64,000 bases of DNA from Chelonoidis abingdonii. Its lineage: Eukaryota; Chordata; Testudines; Testudinidae. Position 1 is the first letter of the stretch. Every line of letters starts with the position of its first letter. Where the stretch lies: positions 50,401,374-50,465,373 of the forward strand of contig NC_133769.1 in the NCBI RefSeq assembly GCF_003597395.2, given 5' to 3'. The notes beneath the pieces were generated by a model. It was not told the DNA's origin. It saw only the letters and a list, made by a program, of their open reading frames with translations, and did no database searches. Of this stretch, positions 21,851-33,971 are shown one piece after another. A program made the translations under genes and the position numbers.

Positions 21851-23730
21851 GTGGATAAAATTATAAGTTTGAAGGAAGTGGTGGAGGCCTTATGCCAACT
21901 AAAGAAAGTAAATGAATACCAGCGATATTTGGGGTAAGGTGGGGAATTAGGAAAAGAAAATAAAGCATAAAGTGTAATGTAGAATGGGAGTGATCAAATC
22001 TAGTTTTAGCAGAATCCGCTAGTATTGTATTTGGGTCATGGGAGAGGGCTCTGATTTTTGTGTGGGACTGATATAACGGGGAAATAGAGAAAGTTGCAGT
22101 TGGGGAAAAGTAATTAAGAAGTTCAGATAAGCATCCAAAAGTTTTAGGGGATTATTCAACCTCTGAACTATTTGAGGTCAGTCCAAAATAAAACTCAATA
22201 TTTTTAAATACAGCTTAATTGACGTTAGAGTCCCTCATTTGTCAAATTCATATAGTGCATATGCACACGTATTTAGTTTCATACATTAACTATTCAGCTT
22301 CATAGGAACTGATTGATATGAAAGCACATCAATTTGAGTTTGCTTTGTTCCATCCATAAGACCAATACCAATAATTTTCTTACAGAAGAAATTCACAAAA
22401 AGTCAAATAATGACATAGTATAAATGTCAGTTTTTTCTCACACTTTTAGAAAATCAAGGAACAAACAATTATTTTAAAAGAAATGCATAACACAATGAGA
22501 TACTTAACATCAGATTCTGATGCATTTATTCACATTGAGTACTACCTTGCTGCACAAGTAGTCTTATTGATTTCAGTCGGGCTATTCAAAAGGTAAAGAA
22601 CTACTTAACATGAGTAAGGGGATCAGAATCTGGCCCACAGAATTTGGAAAATACATGATGTCCTGTAAATGCTCCACTGCTGGGTATGCTTTAAGAGTAT
22701 ATGTAAACATGATTTAGTTATTTTCGTAACATTTTTAACAGCATAATATGACAGTGCTGAAATCCCCACATCTGCTTATATACAAGGGCACACTTCCTCC
22801 TTTCAAATGTCACTACATATTTTTAGATACAAAAATCCTGGGATCTATATTCTTTCAACAGACAGCACAACACAAGCCGTTTTGGAAAAAGACAATGTCA
22901 TACGTGCCCTTTCTTGGTTAATTTTAGGCACAACTTTCCCGCCCCCGCCCCCATTTCTCTACCTCTTGTTTCTCTGGAAAGGAATCTAGGAGACTCTGGG
23001 TGAATAGGTTCGGAGATCTCCCATTCACTGGTTGGTGGTGAGAAGGTTAACACGCTTTCCCTGCACAGATTTCATCCTACACTGCAGGGATTGCCTATGG
23101 AAGGTGAGAGGACTGTGGCTGGGCTCAGCTGGAAGGAATTATTCTGGTAGGAGGGATAAATTATAAGAGAACTGAGTGCTGGAGAGTCTCGTTCTCTGGA
23201 TTTTGAGCTAATTTGGAAACCAGATTTGCCCTGGCTTTGAGAAGCTCTTTTTATTTTGTTTGTTTGACTCTTAAATCTGTGTTGCTGCTTCTTCACCTGG
23301 CCCTTGACCTACTTTTTCTATCGTGCTATTGTCTGAACTGACTTCTACTCTTGACAATAACTTTTCATTAGTGTATTCCATATGTTTTCCACCATTTGTG
23401 TGAAATAGTTCTGAGTTGTGAAACTCTTTTACTCCCCCTCTTTAACATATAGCATTTCACTATTCACTCTAGTAACCCTCTCCATGACATGGAAGTGATT
23501 TGAAAGAACATGGAGGAAGGCAGGGAACAAATATCACATGGATAAAAGAAGAGAGGGAAAGGGAAAAAGGAAGATGAAAGGAAAGAGGAAACTAAGAGAC
23601 ACTGAAAAACCAGCATAAGACAAAAGATTTACAATAGGACTCAGCCCTTAGGTTGAGTTAGGTGAGTTCTCCTGCTGTCACTTGGAAAGCACTGATGACA
23701 CTAAAAGTGTTTAGGGCTTCCATGATGTTC
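21851..23730. other. Largely unassigned sequence
   Basis: No gene recognised. About 22500-22640 has 'ttgatttcagtcgggctattc...acatgagtaagggg' wording of a diverged reptile repeat. A short CCGCCCCCGCCCCC tract lies at about 22940. Confidence 0.4.
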
Positions 23731-23734
23731 TGTC

Positions 23735-24055
23735 CTGATGTTAGGAATCAGAGCCAGTCTCCGGGGAACCTAGTGAGTGCAGCTGGCCTAGAGTAGGCTG
23801 CCTGATTGGCAGGAAGAATTAGCAGACCAGCTGTTAAGCCCCACAGCAGTTTAGCGGCTACTCAAAACATTCACTTGGCTGTAATAGTATCTGTGTCTGT
23901 TCCCACTCATGTTCCTGCCTCAGACCAAGCCTTGCCTCACTCTGGCTAACTGGGTTCTGATCTATGACTCCTGTTCCTGATTTCTGGCTCTGGAGTCTGG
24001 CCTCTGACTTGGGTTCTGATCTTGGGCTTCCTGGCTACTGATTCCTGCTCCAGCC
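23735..24055 (+). repeat. CTGACTCCTG-rich repeat, possibly an LTR fragment
   Basis: The right half (about 23900-24055) is a degenerate tandem of 'ctgactcctgttcctgatt'-type units. Similar tracts adjoin LTR-type elements in turtles by memory, but no LTR ends, target duplication or polyadenylation signal could be fixed. Confidence 0.3.
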
Positions 24056-24059
24056 GCTA

Positions 24060-24430
24060 AGCATGACTACCCCAAGTCCTGGTCTCTGACATCTGGTGTG
24101 TTATGGGGTAGGATACCTGTGAGAGACAGGAGTCTAATACCATCCAGCATCCTCTGGGAATTCTTTTCCATCCTGCTTTCACTAGATGAAAATTTGAGAT
24201 GATTCTCGTAGGAAGTTGGTAGACATACCACCTTAGAGAGCATTGGGCAACTGTTTGAGAGAGCAGGACCTGCTTAGTTAGGAAGTGGATCTCTTCACTT
24301 GACTTGAATTTGTACCTCTTGATGTTTTGGATCATTTGGATATGCTTCAACTGAATGGTGTTTAATTTCTTTTCAGTTTTGATCATGACAGGTGATGTTT
24401 TGGTCCCATAGGTCAGAATACTGACCACAA
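24060..24430 (-). mobile_element. LINE C-terminal remnant, RTE-like
   Basis: A 123-codon minus-strand ORF (24428-24057) has the order seen after the RT domain of RTE-type LINEs: ILTYGTKTS (compare 'LLYGSETW'), EKKLNTIQLKHIQMIQNIKR, then FLTKQVLLSQTVAQCSLRW followed by a GH-like position (YVY), and AGWKRIPRG (compare 'WKRPRGRP'). Family-typical residues Trp and Gly-His are partly lost. No catalytic motif remains in this piece. The clade call is tentative. Confidence 0.6.
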
Positions 24431-25400
24431 AGCTTCATCTCTCTATTTATCAAGGTGTTTGGGGTTTCAGTGAGCTTCTGGTGCTACACTAATAATAATA
24501 ATTAATGAAAGGAAAAAGTGAAAGGCATAAGAGGGAAGTAGCAACACCTGTAGCAAAATTTAGAAGAATATGTTTAATAGAAAGTGGAATGCCAAACTAT
24601 TACAATAAAATACTGTCAATGTAAATAGTGAACGTATACACATTGGTACGTGGTAATTCAGAATGCTATCATTCTGCTTTGGTATCATCTTACATTTAAT
24701 TTGCACAGGTATAATTGACTACCCAATGTGCAAAGTGGTGAAAATCAGGCCCACAGTACTGAAAGGTGTGTATGATTTTCCTGCCTGAGAGAATCTGTCC
24801 CTTACCGGGGACTGCTATATTATGCCTGCCAGAGTAAACTTTTATCTTTAGATCTTTAATTTTTTTTTCCGGAGGGGGGGGTGTCTTTGGAATACACCAT
24901 ATTGCCTTAAATAGTGGGTGCTGTCCCTGGGCCTTGCATAAGGGATTTATTCTTTCCACTACATATCATTCCGTCTAACCTAGGCTGCTCAAAAGACAAT
25001 ACATAGGCCAATTTGCAGCTGCCATCCCCTACCAGAGTCTAATCTTTAATAGCAACACTAGCAAAGACTCAAGTGTAGATAGGAGAAATCACTTTTGAAT
25101 AAAATTAGTAAATGTCCTTGACAAGAAGGCTCTACGGGGATTGGAGGGGAAATGTGGGTAGGGATCCCTGGGCTCAAGAAGTAACAGAACCACTACAAAA
25201 TTTTCCTTGACCTCTTCCACGTCAAATCTCTATGGGATTCCTGCTCTCAGATACTGAGCACATTACATATTTTCCACACTTTAATACCAACTGCAGAAAC
25301 TCATGGAGCTTTTTTAGAGCAGTAGGCGTGCTGGCCTGAATCAGAGTTAATACAAAGAACTTGAACTACTGATTAGGTATCTATATTAGGATTCTTGTTA
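24431..25400. other. No recognised feature
   Basis: AT-rich sequence; a G/T-rich 'ttttttttccggaggggggggtg' tract lies near 24860-24885. No gene recognised. Confidence 0.4.
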
Positions 25401-25404
25401 GTGT

Positions 25405-26110
25405 CTGAACTAAGAATACAAGAACAGCCATACTGGGTCAGACCAAAGGTCCATCTAGCCCAGTATCCTATCTTATGACTGGCCAATGCCAGGGGCCACA
25501 GAGGGAATGAACAGAACAGATAATCATCAAGTGATCCATCCCCTGTTGCCCATTTCCAGCTTCTGGCAAACAGAGGCTAGGGACACCATCCCTGCTAATA
25601 GCCATCTAGTTCTTTTTTGAACGCTGTTATAGTCTTAGCCTTCACAACATCTCTGGCAAAGAGTTCCACAGGTTGACTGTGTTGTGTGAAAAAATACTTC
25701 CTTTTGTTTGTTTTAAACCTGCTGCTTATTAATTTCATTTGGTGACCCCATAGTTCTTGTGTTATATGAAGGATAAATAACACTTCCTTATTTAATTTCT
25801 CCACACCAGTCATGATTTTATAGACCTCTGTCATACCCTCTGTTAGTCGTCTCTTTTCCAAGCTGAAAAGTACCAGTCTTATTAATCTCTCTTCAGATGG
25901 CAGCCGTTCCATACCACTGATCGTTTTTGTAGCCCTTTTCCGGTCCTTTTCCAGTTCCAATATATCTTTTTTTGAGATGGGGCGACCACATCTGCACTCA
26001 GTATTCAAGATATGGGCATAGCATGCATTTATATAGAGGCAATATGGTATTTTCTGTCTTATCTATCCCTTTCCTAATGTTTTCCAACATTTTGTTAGAG
26101 AAACTATGCA
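25405..26110 (-). mobile_element. CR1-family LINE 3' part with C-terminal ORF remnant
   Basis: Read on the minus strand, a 137-codon ORF (26008-25595) includes KKDILELEKDRKRATKTISG, MERLPSEERLIRLVLFSLEK and RRL, the CR1 C-terminal signature, and then [19 protein letters not shown] frameshift spoils the next block (QHSQPVELFARDVV). The 3' part at 25405-25595 contains 'actgggtcagaccaaaggtcc' and 'gaggctagggacaccatcc', shared almost word for word with the copy at 51363-51855. Two copies of one family, both on the minus strand. Confidence 0.85.
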
Positions 26111-27475
26111 TCTCATTTTAGCAGTTCAACCACTTCACCTAAAGAAGAATTTCAATGTTTGCTTCCATTTATACTTTTACTTTCACATCATATTGACTTT
26201 TTAAAAACATCCCAGTCTTGATTGTTACCAGTTTTCATGGTTAAAATGCCCTCTGTTTACCTGTTTTACTCCGTGGCTTCTGTCTTCCTTCTTAGTACAT
26301 TAGTTTCTATTTCTTTTTTTAGAATCTGACGCTGTCACCTTTCTTTATTTTGATTTCTCTGTGGCTAGCCTGACTGACAGTACGCTAGAACTGGGCTGTT
26401 GGCTTAAGAAAATAAGTACTAGGATGCCTCCCCAACTATATACATCTGTTTTATTGTCATGGGAAATATATTTCTATCAGTGACCCAAATTCTCTGATGA
26501 GGCTGCACTGATCTTGACACGGGATCAGAGGAAGGGGGCAAAGATGACTTTATACCACTTCTGCGGCTCCCTAATTCAGGGGCTGGTAGGAAGCCACGCT
26601 GTCCCCAAGCTGGGGATAGCCAGTGCAGTGGTGCTCCATCCTCATCTGCTTTTCCTCATCTAACTGTGTTCAAGCCAGTGGGCGGATTGGCATAGAGCTA
26701 ATATCCTGGCTCTGGCCATCATCCTAGGGAATCCTCTTATGTAGGAGAGATCCTCAGAAGGCCAGTTAAACTAATTTCATGGTCCCTATTCAACTTTGGA
26801 GCTGGTCTGAGGATGTGGCCCAATGTTTGCATAACTTTATTTCAGGATGTTACGTTGACAAGAAGTGAAACTGTAATGAAAGCACTGATCAAACATTTAT
26901 GAGGTATTGAGTCTCGGGGATGAGAAGTTGTGTATACTTTTTTTTCTTTGTGGGTTCTTAAAATCATGTGAGAGTGAGTCAAACTCACGTTGTATTTATG
27001 TAACTTAATAAAATACCATCAAATATTCCCGTAGTAGTTGCCTTCCTTTTTCAGCAAAACTGGTTTGATAAACCTGTGCTGTAGCATGTGACAATGTAAA
27101 CTACTATTGGACGACAGCTACAGTTTAGAGTTCAGAAGCATCTGTTTAAGCCTGCAGTCTTGTAGGATTTAGAACAATGCAGAGAAAGGGAAAAAATATC
27201 AGTATATCACTGAATGCTTACTTAAATTTAAAACATGAAGCAAGGGATCTAAAAATTGTTACTTGCAGTGCTAGTTACTGCAAAACTTTTGCAAAATTTT
27301 CAAAGTAAAACAAAACACAAAAGCGTGCATTTTGATGCTATTGCAAATCTTGATTAGGTTTTTTTATTGTGTCACTATCTAGTATTAAGGCCAAACTCCG
27401 GCATGAGGCTTACATTTTCATTGGAAAGTGTGAAATTTATCAGCAGAGTTCAGAGGTGCAAAGGTTACTTAATAT
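26111..27475. other. No recognised feature
   Basis: Nothing recognised with confidence. About 26505-26800 is GC-richer than its surroundings and could be an old repeat. Confidence 0.35.
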
Positions 27476-27479
27476 TTAT

Positions 27480-27570
27480 TTCAGTGTCCAAATAGTGAGC
27501 TGCCTTGAAGAGCTTACAGTCCAAATAAAGAGATGTTTTTACACATGGATACAGGACAAGGGCATAAGAG
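27480..27570 (-). repeat. Fragment of interspersed repeat 'Y'
   Basis: 'gaagagcttacagtccaaataa' matches the 'gagcttacaatctaa' part that usually follows the 16430-type repeat. Short and diverged. Confidence 0.4.
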
Positions 27571-27920
27571 TATGATGAAAAGAAGGCAAGGTTTAAAGTA
27601 AGGAGATTGTGTGACTGCTTAGACAGTACTGTATGCGTCCTGAGGCCCTGGGGATATTTTAGTTGTGAATCTTGTTTTGTTTCTTTATACTAAACTATCA
27701 TTCTGCCTGGGATCTGATGGCAGAAAACCTGGCGAAACCCATCTGGATCAACTCATTTTCACTCTGCTTCAGGAGAAAAGGGCATGGGCTGGGGAGAAGA
27801 AAAAGGGTTGCCAAAAGCAAGACATATTCCATGCAAAAATCCATCATTTCCTGGTGTTTGCTGACAGACTCAGCAAAGTGCTCTGTGTACCTTAGCTAAG
27901 CCAACTATGCCAACTCAGTT
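27571..27920. other. No recognised feature
   Basis: Two overlapping 75-codon ORFs are chance frames; nothing else seen. Confidence 0.35.
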
Positions 27921-27924
27921 GCTA

Positions 27925-28100
27925 TAATAACAGTATTGCTAACCCCATGTGTTCAAAAATCACGAGTGAGTCCTCAAATAATCATGGGATTAGCTTAAAA
28001 TGAGATTTTAAAAAGATAACCCCCCCAAGAAATCTTTTTTGTTTACAGCTGATTATTTTATTTTTTAATTTTTGAGCCCTTAAGGTTCAAGTTTGATAGC
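27925..28100 (-). repeat. Interspersed repeat 'X', inverted copy
   Basis: Starts CAGTATTGCTAACCCCATG and continues 'ttcaaaaatcacgagtgag' and 'aatcatgggattagctt', the reverse complement of the end of the 53100-53395 copy. The third copy, at 10515, is also inverted. Confidence 0.6.
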
Positions 28101-28690
28101 AAGCTTCAAAACAAATCACTCCCATTGACTGAAATAGCAATGAGACTTTTCCTTAAGTACAACTTTCTGAATCCTTTCTCCGTGTCTCAGATTTAATTAG
28201 GTTTCTATTTAGCTTCTTATAGTAGAAGTTCTCTCTCTCATTCATAAGGACAAACAGGTCTATCTCTTTGCATCAATATTCACAGTTTGCATAAGCTCTT
28301 TCAAAGCAGATTTCCATTTTTAATGGTTTTAATTAGCATTTACGAAAAACTGGTTTCATATGATATAAAGTGACAGATTTAATTCGTTAAGTGGATAATA
28401 ATAAAATGTGAATTGATTTGTTTCACTAGAGTTTAAAAGGCTTCTGCTCAATGGGGCCTCCTTGTTAATTCATTAAGCATGCTTTGGACCTTATGGAATT
28501 TTTTTTTATTTAATTAACACAGATGACTCCCAGGAGATAGTGTCCTCCACAAACGTAAGTGATAGAGACAGTAATTCAAAACCTATTTATAGGTCTTTGT
28601 TTTCATTTACTCTAAAAGGGGATTTAAAACAAACCTACATGAGATCATGGTAATACAGCAATAGCTAGTGAAGTCCTGGAACAATCACAC
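28101..28690. other. No recognised feature
   Basis: AT-rich, with no gene or named repeat. Confidence 0.4.
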
Positions 28691-28694
28691 ATGC

Positions 28695-28830
28695 TATGGA
28701 AAGATGGTCTTGTGGTTAAAGCACAGGTCTGGGGACTGGGAGATCTTGGTTATATTCCTGGCTCAGGCACTGACTTCTTTTGTGATCTTGGGCAACTCAC
28801 TTCAACAATATTTTCAAAAATAGACATTTA
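28695..28830 (+). mobile_element. MIR-like tRNA-derived SINE
   Basis: GATGGTCTTGTGGTTAAAGC is an A-box-like head. 'ctcaggcactgacttc' and the core TGATCTTGGGCAACTCACTT follow, matching the MIR core. Better preserved than the copy at 1645. Confidence 0.75.
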
Positions 28831-28834
28831 TTTT

Positions 28835-28990
28835 GGGTTCCTCACTTTGTAGGATTCTACCCTGAGTCATCTGGGTTCTATATATCAGAAGTACTGAGCA
28901 CTTGCAACCCCCTTAGGGTCAATGGGACCTGTAGAAATTCAGCGTATCTGAAAATCAGGCACAGAATTGGAAGGTGCCAATTGAAGCATG
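28835..28990. repeat. Diverged interspersed repeat
   Basis: Contains 'gaagtactgagcacttgcaa', 'gtcaatgggacctg' and 'ctgaaaatcaggcac', the wording of a common old amniote repeat also seen at 55080-55260. No boundaries visible. Confidence 0.4.
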
Positions 28991-29199
28991 AAAAATCAGT
29001 GTCCACTTAAAAACAATTTGGCTATTAACTCTGGTTCTCATTTTCTCCATCTATAAAATGAATCAATATATTTACTCAACCTCACAAGGATTTATTCAGT
29101 AAGAATTTAGGAATGAACCCACCAGCTTCAAAATTCTGATTAGTTCAAAAAGCAGTTGCACAGTAACTCAGCAATACTAGCTGATCAAATCACTTTATT

Positions 29200-29480
29200 T
29201 CAGTGCTCTACTTTCTACACCGGCTCCTCATTGAATACAGAATCAAATTAAAGGAGTTGGACCTTATTTTCAAAGCCCTTCCACGGGGTTGGCCCAAGTT
29301 ACCTAAGGCACTACCTTATACTACATGGTCAGGACCTTCCATGAGAGCTATGTTCTATTAGTGAAGTGGAATTGTTGTACTCAAGAGTGAGACTTTCAAA
29401 CTTGCAGGAGAGAGCTTTCTTGACTACTGGCTATGTAATTCTGTTCCAGGAAATAAGAACCCCCCATGAATCGTATTGAC
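29200..29480 (+). mobile_element. L2/CR1-like LINE C-terminal remnant
   Basis: A plus-strand frame reads LHRLLIEYRIKLKELDLIFK followed by ALPRGWPKLPKALPY, close in pattern to the LINE tail LHWLP..YRI.FK.L.L..KAL.G..P.YL. Stops follow. The neighbouring 29490 tail may belong to the same element. Confidence 0.6.
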
Positions 29481-29489
29481 TTCAGATCC

Positions 29490-29640
29490 ATCACTGTCAA
29501 TTCTTAAATCAAGATGGGATGTTTTCCTAAAATATGTGTTCTAGTTCAACAGGGATAAATTAGGGAAGTTCTACAAACCTGTGTTATGAACAAGGCCATA
29601 CTAGATGACCTTCTACCTTTTATAACCTGTGAGTTGGATC
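29490..29640 (+). mobile_element. CR1 3' UTR fragment
   Basis: 'tcaagatgggatgttttcct', 'gttctagttcaacaggg' and 'actagatgaccttctacc' are the standard CR1 3' untranslated words, here in plus sense. The terminal ATTCTATGA repeat is lost. Confidence 0.65.
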
Positions 29641-31840
29641 AAATTGTATACCCCATTCCTTTGACCTGATCTTCCCAGAACAATAAAACAAAAACAAACC
29701 AAATCCCCACAATGATTAGATGATGGAGACAGAGATAATGTGTTTACTCTTACAATTTTTAGGTTGCTAGAATACCATGGTATAAATATCTAGACAGAAG
29801 AACATTTGAGATCTTTGGATGGAAAACCTTTACCGATATGAAAAGTATTATTATCCACAACTGAATTATCTTTTGGTATTGTGCACTACACACCATCCAA
29901 TTTCTGCATGGGATGAGGCAGGTCCCAAGGAAAAAATATTATGTGATTCCATAATTAAAGGTTGCACCCTAATTAATTTGCCTCAGGGGATAGAGTTAAA
30001 GTTGCATGACAACCTTCCCTAACATTAAACCAGCCTATCTTGCAAACTTAATATAGTTAAAATATTGTTTTTGGAATGGAATGTTTTCCATAAATAAAGA
30101 TTTTTAAAATGCTGTAAATTACTAGTTAGCAGAGTCCTGAATAAGGCAGGTCTCCTGAAGCCCTGCTTCATTCAACAAATATATTAGGGCCCTGATTTGA
30201 AGTCCATAGAAAGATTTCCCCTTGACTTCTGTGCGCTTTAGAACAGCCTATAATAAAGCATACAGAATGCTCATTTAGCCCTACCTCCTTCAGAGGTCTA
30301 CTTTTACATATCTGATCTGTGGTAATGATGGCTAATTTCTTTTTAATGGTCACCACTGTTTGTATTTGTTCCAGGAAGGTTTGGTAGAAATCTTTCCAAT
30401 TGCCATTGGCTTCAGAGTCTTGTGCTTTCTATGGGATTTAATGACATTTTCTTGTTCTTTTGTTTCCAGTGATTCTATGAGAGCTGCTGGCATTCAATAT
30501 GATTAATCAGGAAATTCTGTATTTTGGTGCTGAGATCAGGGATTGCTATTATTCACTGTAAAGTTTCCGTAATAGTTAGCAAAGGCTGGAGACAGTTCTT
30601 CGCCTTTGTTGGTTATTTTATTCTGTATTAGTTGGCAAATGTAGAGGATTATTCTGGAGGACTGCTGCTTCCTCAGATGAAATGCCAGCAGTGTCCTCCC
30701 TCTATTCCACTGTTCCTGAGTTTTATTTTATACATGGCAGTTCAGTTTTCGTTTAATTTTATTCAATTGAATTCAATTGTGCTTTAAAGATTTTTGCACC
30801 TCTCAGTTGAATTTTTTGTCTTGCTAAGTCTGAAATTATAGAAAAATCAAATCCCTTGAGATTCTGTCCATTGCTTTTTTGTTTTAAGAAAGCATTTATT
30901 TTTGCTTTTAGGGTTTTTCACAGGATTATTGGTGATACCTCTTTACTGTTGTTAATGTGCAGGTAATTTTTTATTTCCATCGATATAAAATGTTTAAAAG
31001 GAAAATCTTCTAAGGGCAAGCAGTTAAGCTGCAATGATTTTAATATATTGTCTAGGGGGATGCTTGTGGTCATATAGAAGACAGGTGGATGATGCAAGAG
31101 ATATTAGGAGAGAACTTTTACCTTTTGGAGGTTTGTATTCAGCAAGGTAATTAATAGAGCTCCTTGAAAAATCACAACATTTTTACAACCATTTTTATTT
31201 TAAAAATGTCAGTGTTTTTTTCCACTGAAAATCAATTATTTTGAAGAGAACATTCTCCAGAAATTCAAAATTCTGTAAGTTTCAGCCTCTTGTAGCACTT
31301 AAGCACATTCTTAATGTTTACATCCCAATGACTTCACTTATGGGCTTAAGCTATACATGTGGTTAAGTACTTGCTGAAGCCAGGCCTGAATTTCTAGCAT
31401 AAGAAAGGGGTCCATCCTGGAGTAAATTTTTTGTATGCTACTGAAAAAGGTGGTTGGCTTTGCGGTATTAGTCTTTCTTGAGGTATCTGTCACACTTAGT
31501 TAATAATCATTCCCTCACAAGAAAAAACTTTGTTAAGGTTCTGGGCATAGGTAGTTGAGTGTATATTACCTTTCAAGTACACTAGTTATAAAAAACAAAA
31601 CAAAGCAGACTTAAGAAAACTGGTAGTTCAGAGTTAAGATTGCACTGCTTATAAAAGGCATCCAACCCACCTGGACTCTGTCGATTGAGGAATGCGCTGA
31701 GAATATCAAAAACTTGTACTGCTTCATCCTTCCCAGCGAGTACTGTACACTCTGTATTCTGCATTGTAGTTGAAATAAATATATTTGAAAATGTAGAAAA
31801 ACATCCACAAATATTTATAATATATTTAAACTGGTATTCT
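29641..31840. other. No recognised feature
   Basis: AT-rich unassigned sequence. About 31190-31290 has 'gaaaatcaattattttgaag'-like words of the same loose repeat type as 32200-32550. Confidence 0.4.
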
Positions 31841-31844
31841 ATTA

Positions 31845-31960
31845 TTGTTTAACAGTGCGACTAAAACTGTGATTAATCATGATTAATTTTTTCAATTGAG
31901 TTAAATTGTTTTGAGTTAATCACTTGAGTTAACTGCAATTAATCGACAGCCCTAATTGTT
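31845..31960. repeat. TTAATCA-rich repeat element fragment
   Basis: Tandem-like units around GTGATTAATCATGATTAA end in 'aactgcaattaatcgacagccct'. This is a family found widely in reptiles by memory, usually ending 'agggctgtcgattaatcg'. No target duplication determined. Confidence 0.55.
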
Positions 31961-31989
31961 ATACTGCTTTATGGTAATACATAAAGATA

Positions 31990-32555
31990 TAGAAGTAGAG
32001 CTGCTTGGGAATTTTTCAACAAAATATATTTTGTCAGTAAATGCAGAATCACTGAAACCACAATTGCTCACAGTAGGGTGACCAGATGTTCCAGTTTTAT
32101 AGGGACAGTCCCGTTATTTGTAGCTTTGTCTTATAGAAGCACCTATTTCCACCCCATCTCCTGTCTAGATTTTTTTCATACTTGCTATCTGGTCACCCTT
32201 GTTCTTGGGAAAGGGTTGGTTTTGATAAATTTCCCATTCTGAAAATATTTGAAAATTGAAACTGTCAAAATATCCCAATTTGACATTTTTAAAATAAAAC
32301 AGTTTCATTTTTCAGGTCAAAATGGCTTTTTTTCATTTCAAAATGTAAGTTAATTTATAGGGTTTTATTAAAAAAGTAAACAAAATCAAAATGAAACATT
32401 TTAATTGACCCAATCTGAATTTATTTTTTAAATGTCAGCATGTGAAAATGTTTAAAATTTTTCAGCTTTTCATCCTGATTCAGGATGGTGACTTTATTTT
32501 TTTAAATCTTGAAAATTCTCATAGGATGGAAAAACACTTCCCACCCAGCTTTACG
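31990..32555. mobile_element. AT-rich MITE-like repeat hosting a nested MITE
   Basis: The left edge TAGAGCTGCTTGGGAA and the right edge, read on the other strand as TAAAGCTGGGTGGGAA, look like inverted termini. The interior is full of 'gaaaattt', 'tcaaaat' words. The shorter element at 32076-32198 sits inside it. Target duplication unclear, so class unknown. Confidence 0.45.
32076..32198 (-). mobile_element. Short MITE with GGGTGACCAGAT ends
   Basis: 123 bp with terminal inverted repeats GGGTGACCAGATG on the left and GGGTGACCAGATA on the other strand at the right. The base pair before the left end is TA. The second copy, 57318-57433, lies in opposite orientation and is flanked by TA on both sides, suggesting a Tc1/mariner-type family. 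Confidence 0.75.
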
Positions 32556-33955
32556 TAAAAAGAAAATGTCCTGGTTAGACAAATAGCATAAAACTTTTTG
32601 TTAGGGGATGGAGCCTGTGAGGTATTCTGAGAGCATTCAGACACTTACTGGTGGAGGTCAGAACCTTTGAGGATTGCCCCCAAGTGAGAAACTACCGCAC
32701 TTCCATGAGTAAAAATAAATGTGTTCACAATTTATCTCATATAGTACGGGAGATTGTGCAAGTATGAAACAAGTGATAAAATCAGTCTGTACATATTTTT
32801 GATACCCTCCTTGCAAAGTTGGGGAGACGGTAGGCTGGCAGAGTTAAGGTAGTTTGGATGTCTTGCTCCTGTCTGAGAAGTGCAGCCTTAACTTTGCTAT
32901 TCCTGGGTTTCTAATGTCTAACTTCTTGTGTGTGGTAAGGTGGGGATGAAGTTATTGAAAATAACATGCAGTTAAACCTGTGACATGTGTCTGCAATTGT
33001 ACTTCGCCTAAATGAAGTTATTTGTGTGGTTTCCTTCATTTTTCAAATAGTTCTTATATGATGTGGAGAATTGAAGAATGCCAAGAGGGGGAGGCATTTC
33101 CCCCACTTTCCAGACTTCTTGTGGTCTGTAGGAAGATAGACTTGCTAAGCAGCTCCAGAGATTTGGAGGAGACGATCCAGTCACCTGTAAAAGTAGGGCT
33201 CTTCCTGGGTCAGTGAATCAACTACTTTGCAAGCGTCGTAAATCTTGTCAGGGCTTTTCTAACTATTCCCATCCCTCAGATTTATGCTTGTGGAGTCTCT
33301 ATAAGGTGTAAGCCCTAGGAACTTGGCGGTGAGAGGCTGCTAAGGGCATTGGAGGCTGGAAAGAGCAGAGAGAAATGAGGGCCTTGAGGAGCAGCTCACC
33401 GCTGCAGGAGAAAACATTGGGGAAGCATTAACAATTCTCTGGCTTCCACAGCCAATGAACCTTCCTTGGTTTTCAGCTGCAGGACACCATCTAGATTATG
33501 AGGGGAGCATGTGTTTTTCTAGAGGACATGGGGACTCTGTCAGGAGCAGAGGGTTCAGAGGTAGGGAAGGGGACTCTTTAGCAGCTTGAGGTGCAAAAGA
33601 TGGCAAAGGAAAAACACTAATGTGTCTTTACCCTGTCTACCATATGAACCTTCTATGGTACGTCAGAGGGGAGCATCATTGCAAGGGAGCCTCACAGGAC
33701 CTCAGAAATTCTACAGGCAGGGGAAGACTGGGAGAGAACAGATGTCTGAACATGGAGGAAATTGGGGGTGGGGTAGAGCGAATATTTCTCCTTCCTGAGT
33801 CTGCCGGAGGGAGAACCTCCCTGGGCCTTAGTCAGACAGCCATGTGAATCTCTGGGAGGGAAAGTTATTTTTTATTGACAAGCACCTCCCATAGTCTGGT
33901 TACACTTTTTTTCTTCCAGACAATATGCTCAGGGACTTAGGCCTGGATCCACAAA
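32556..33955. other. Unassigned; weak ~190-bp tandem pattern
   Basis: No gene recognised. At 33455, 33644 and 33844 the words 'atgaaccttcc', 'atgaaccttct' and 'gtgaatctctg' recur in similar settings (each near 'gaggggagcat' or a GGGAGGG run), 189 and 200 bp apart. This suggests a very degraded tandem duplication. Confidence 0.35.
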
Positions 33956-33971
33956 TTGACTTATGCACATA

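Noticed and set aside
24057..24428. Host gene exon
   Set aside because: The open frame matches the LINE C-terminal pattern and not a cellular protein.
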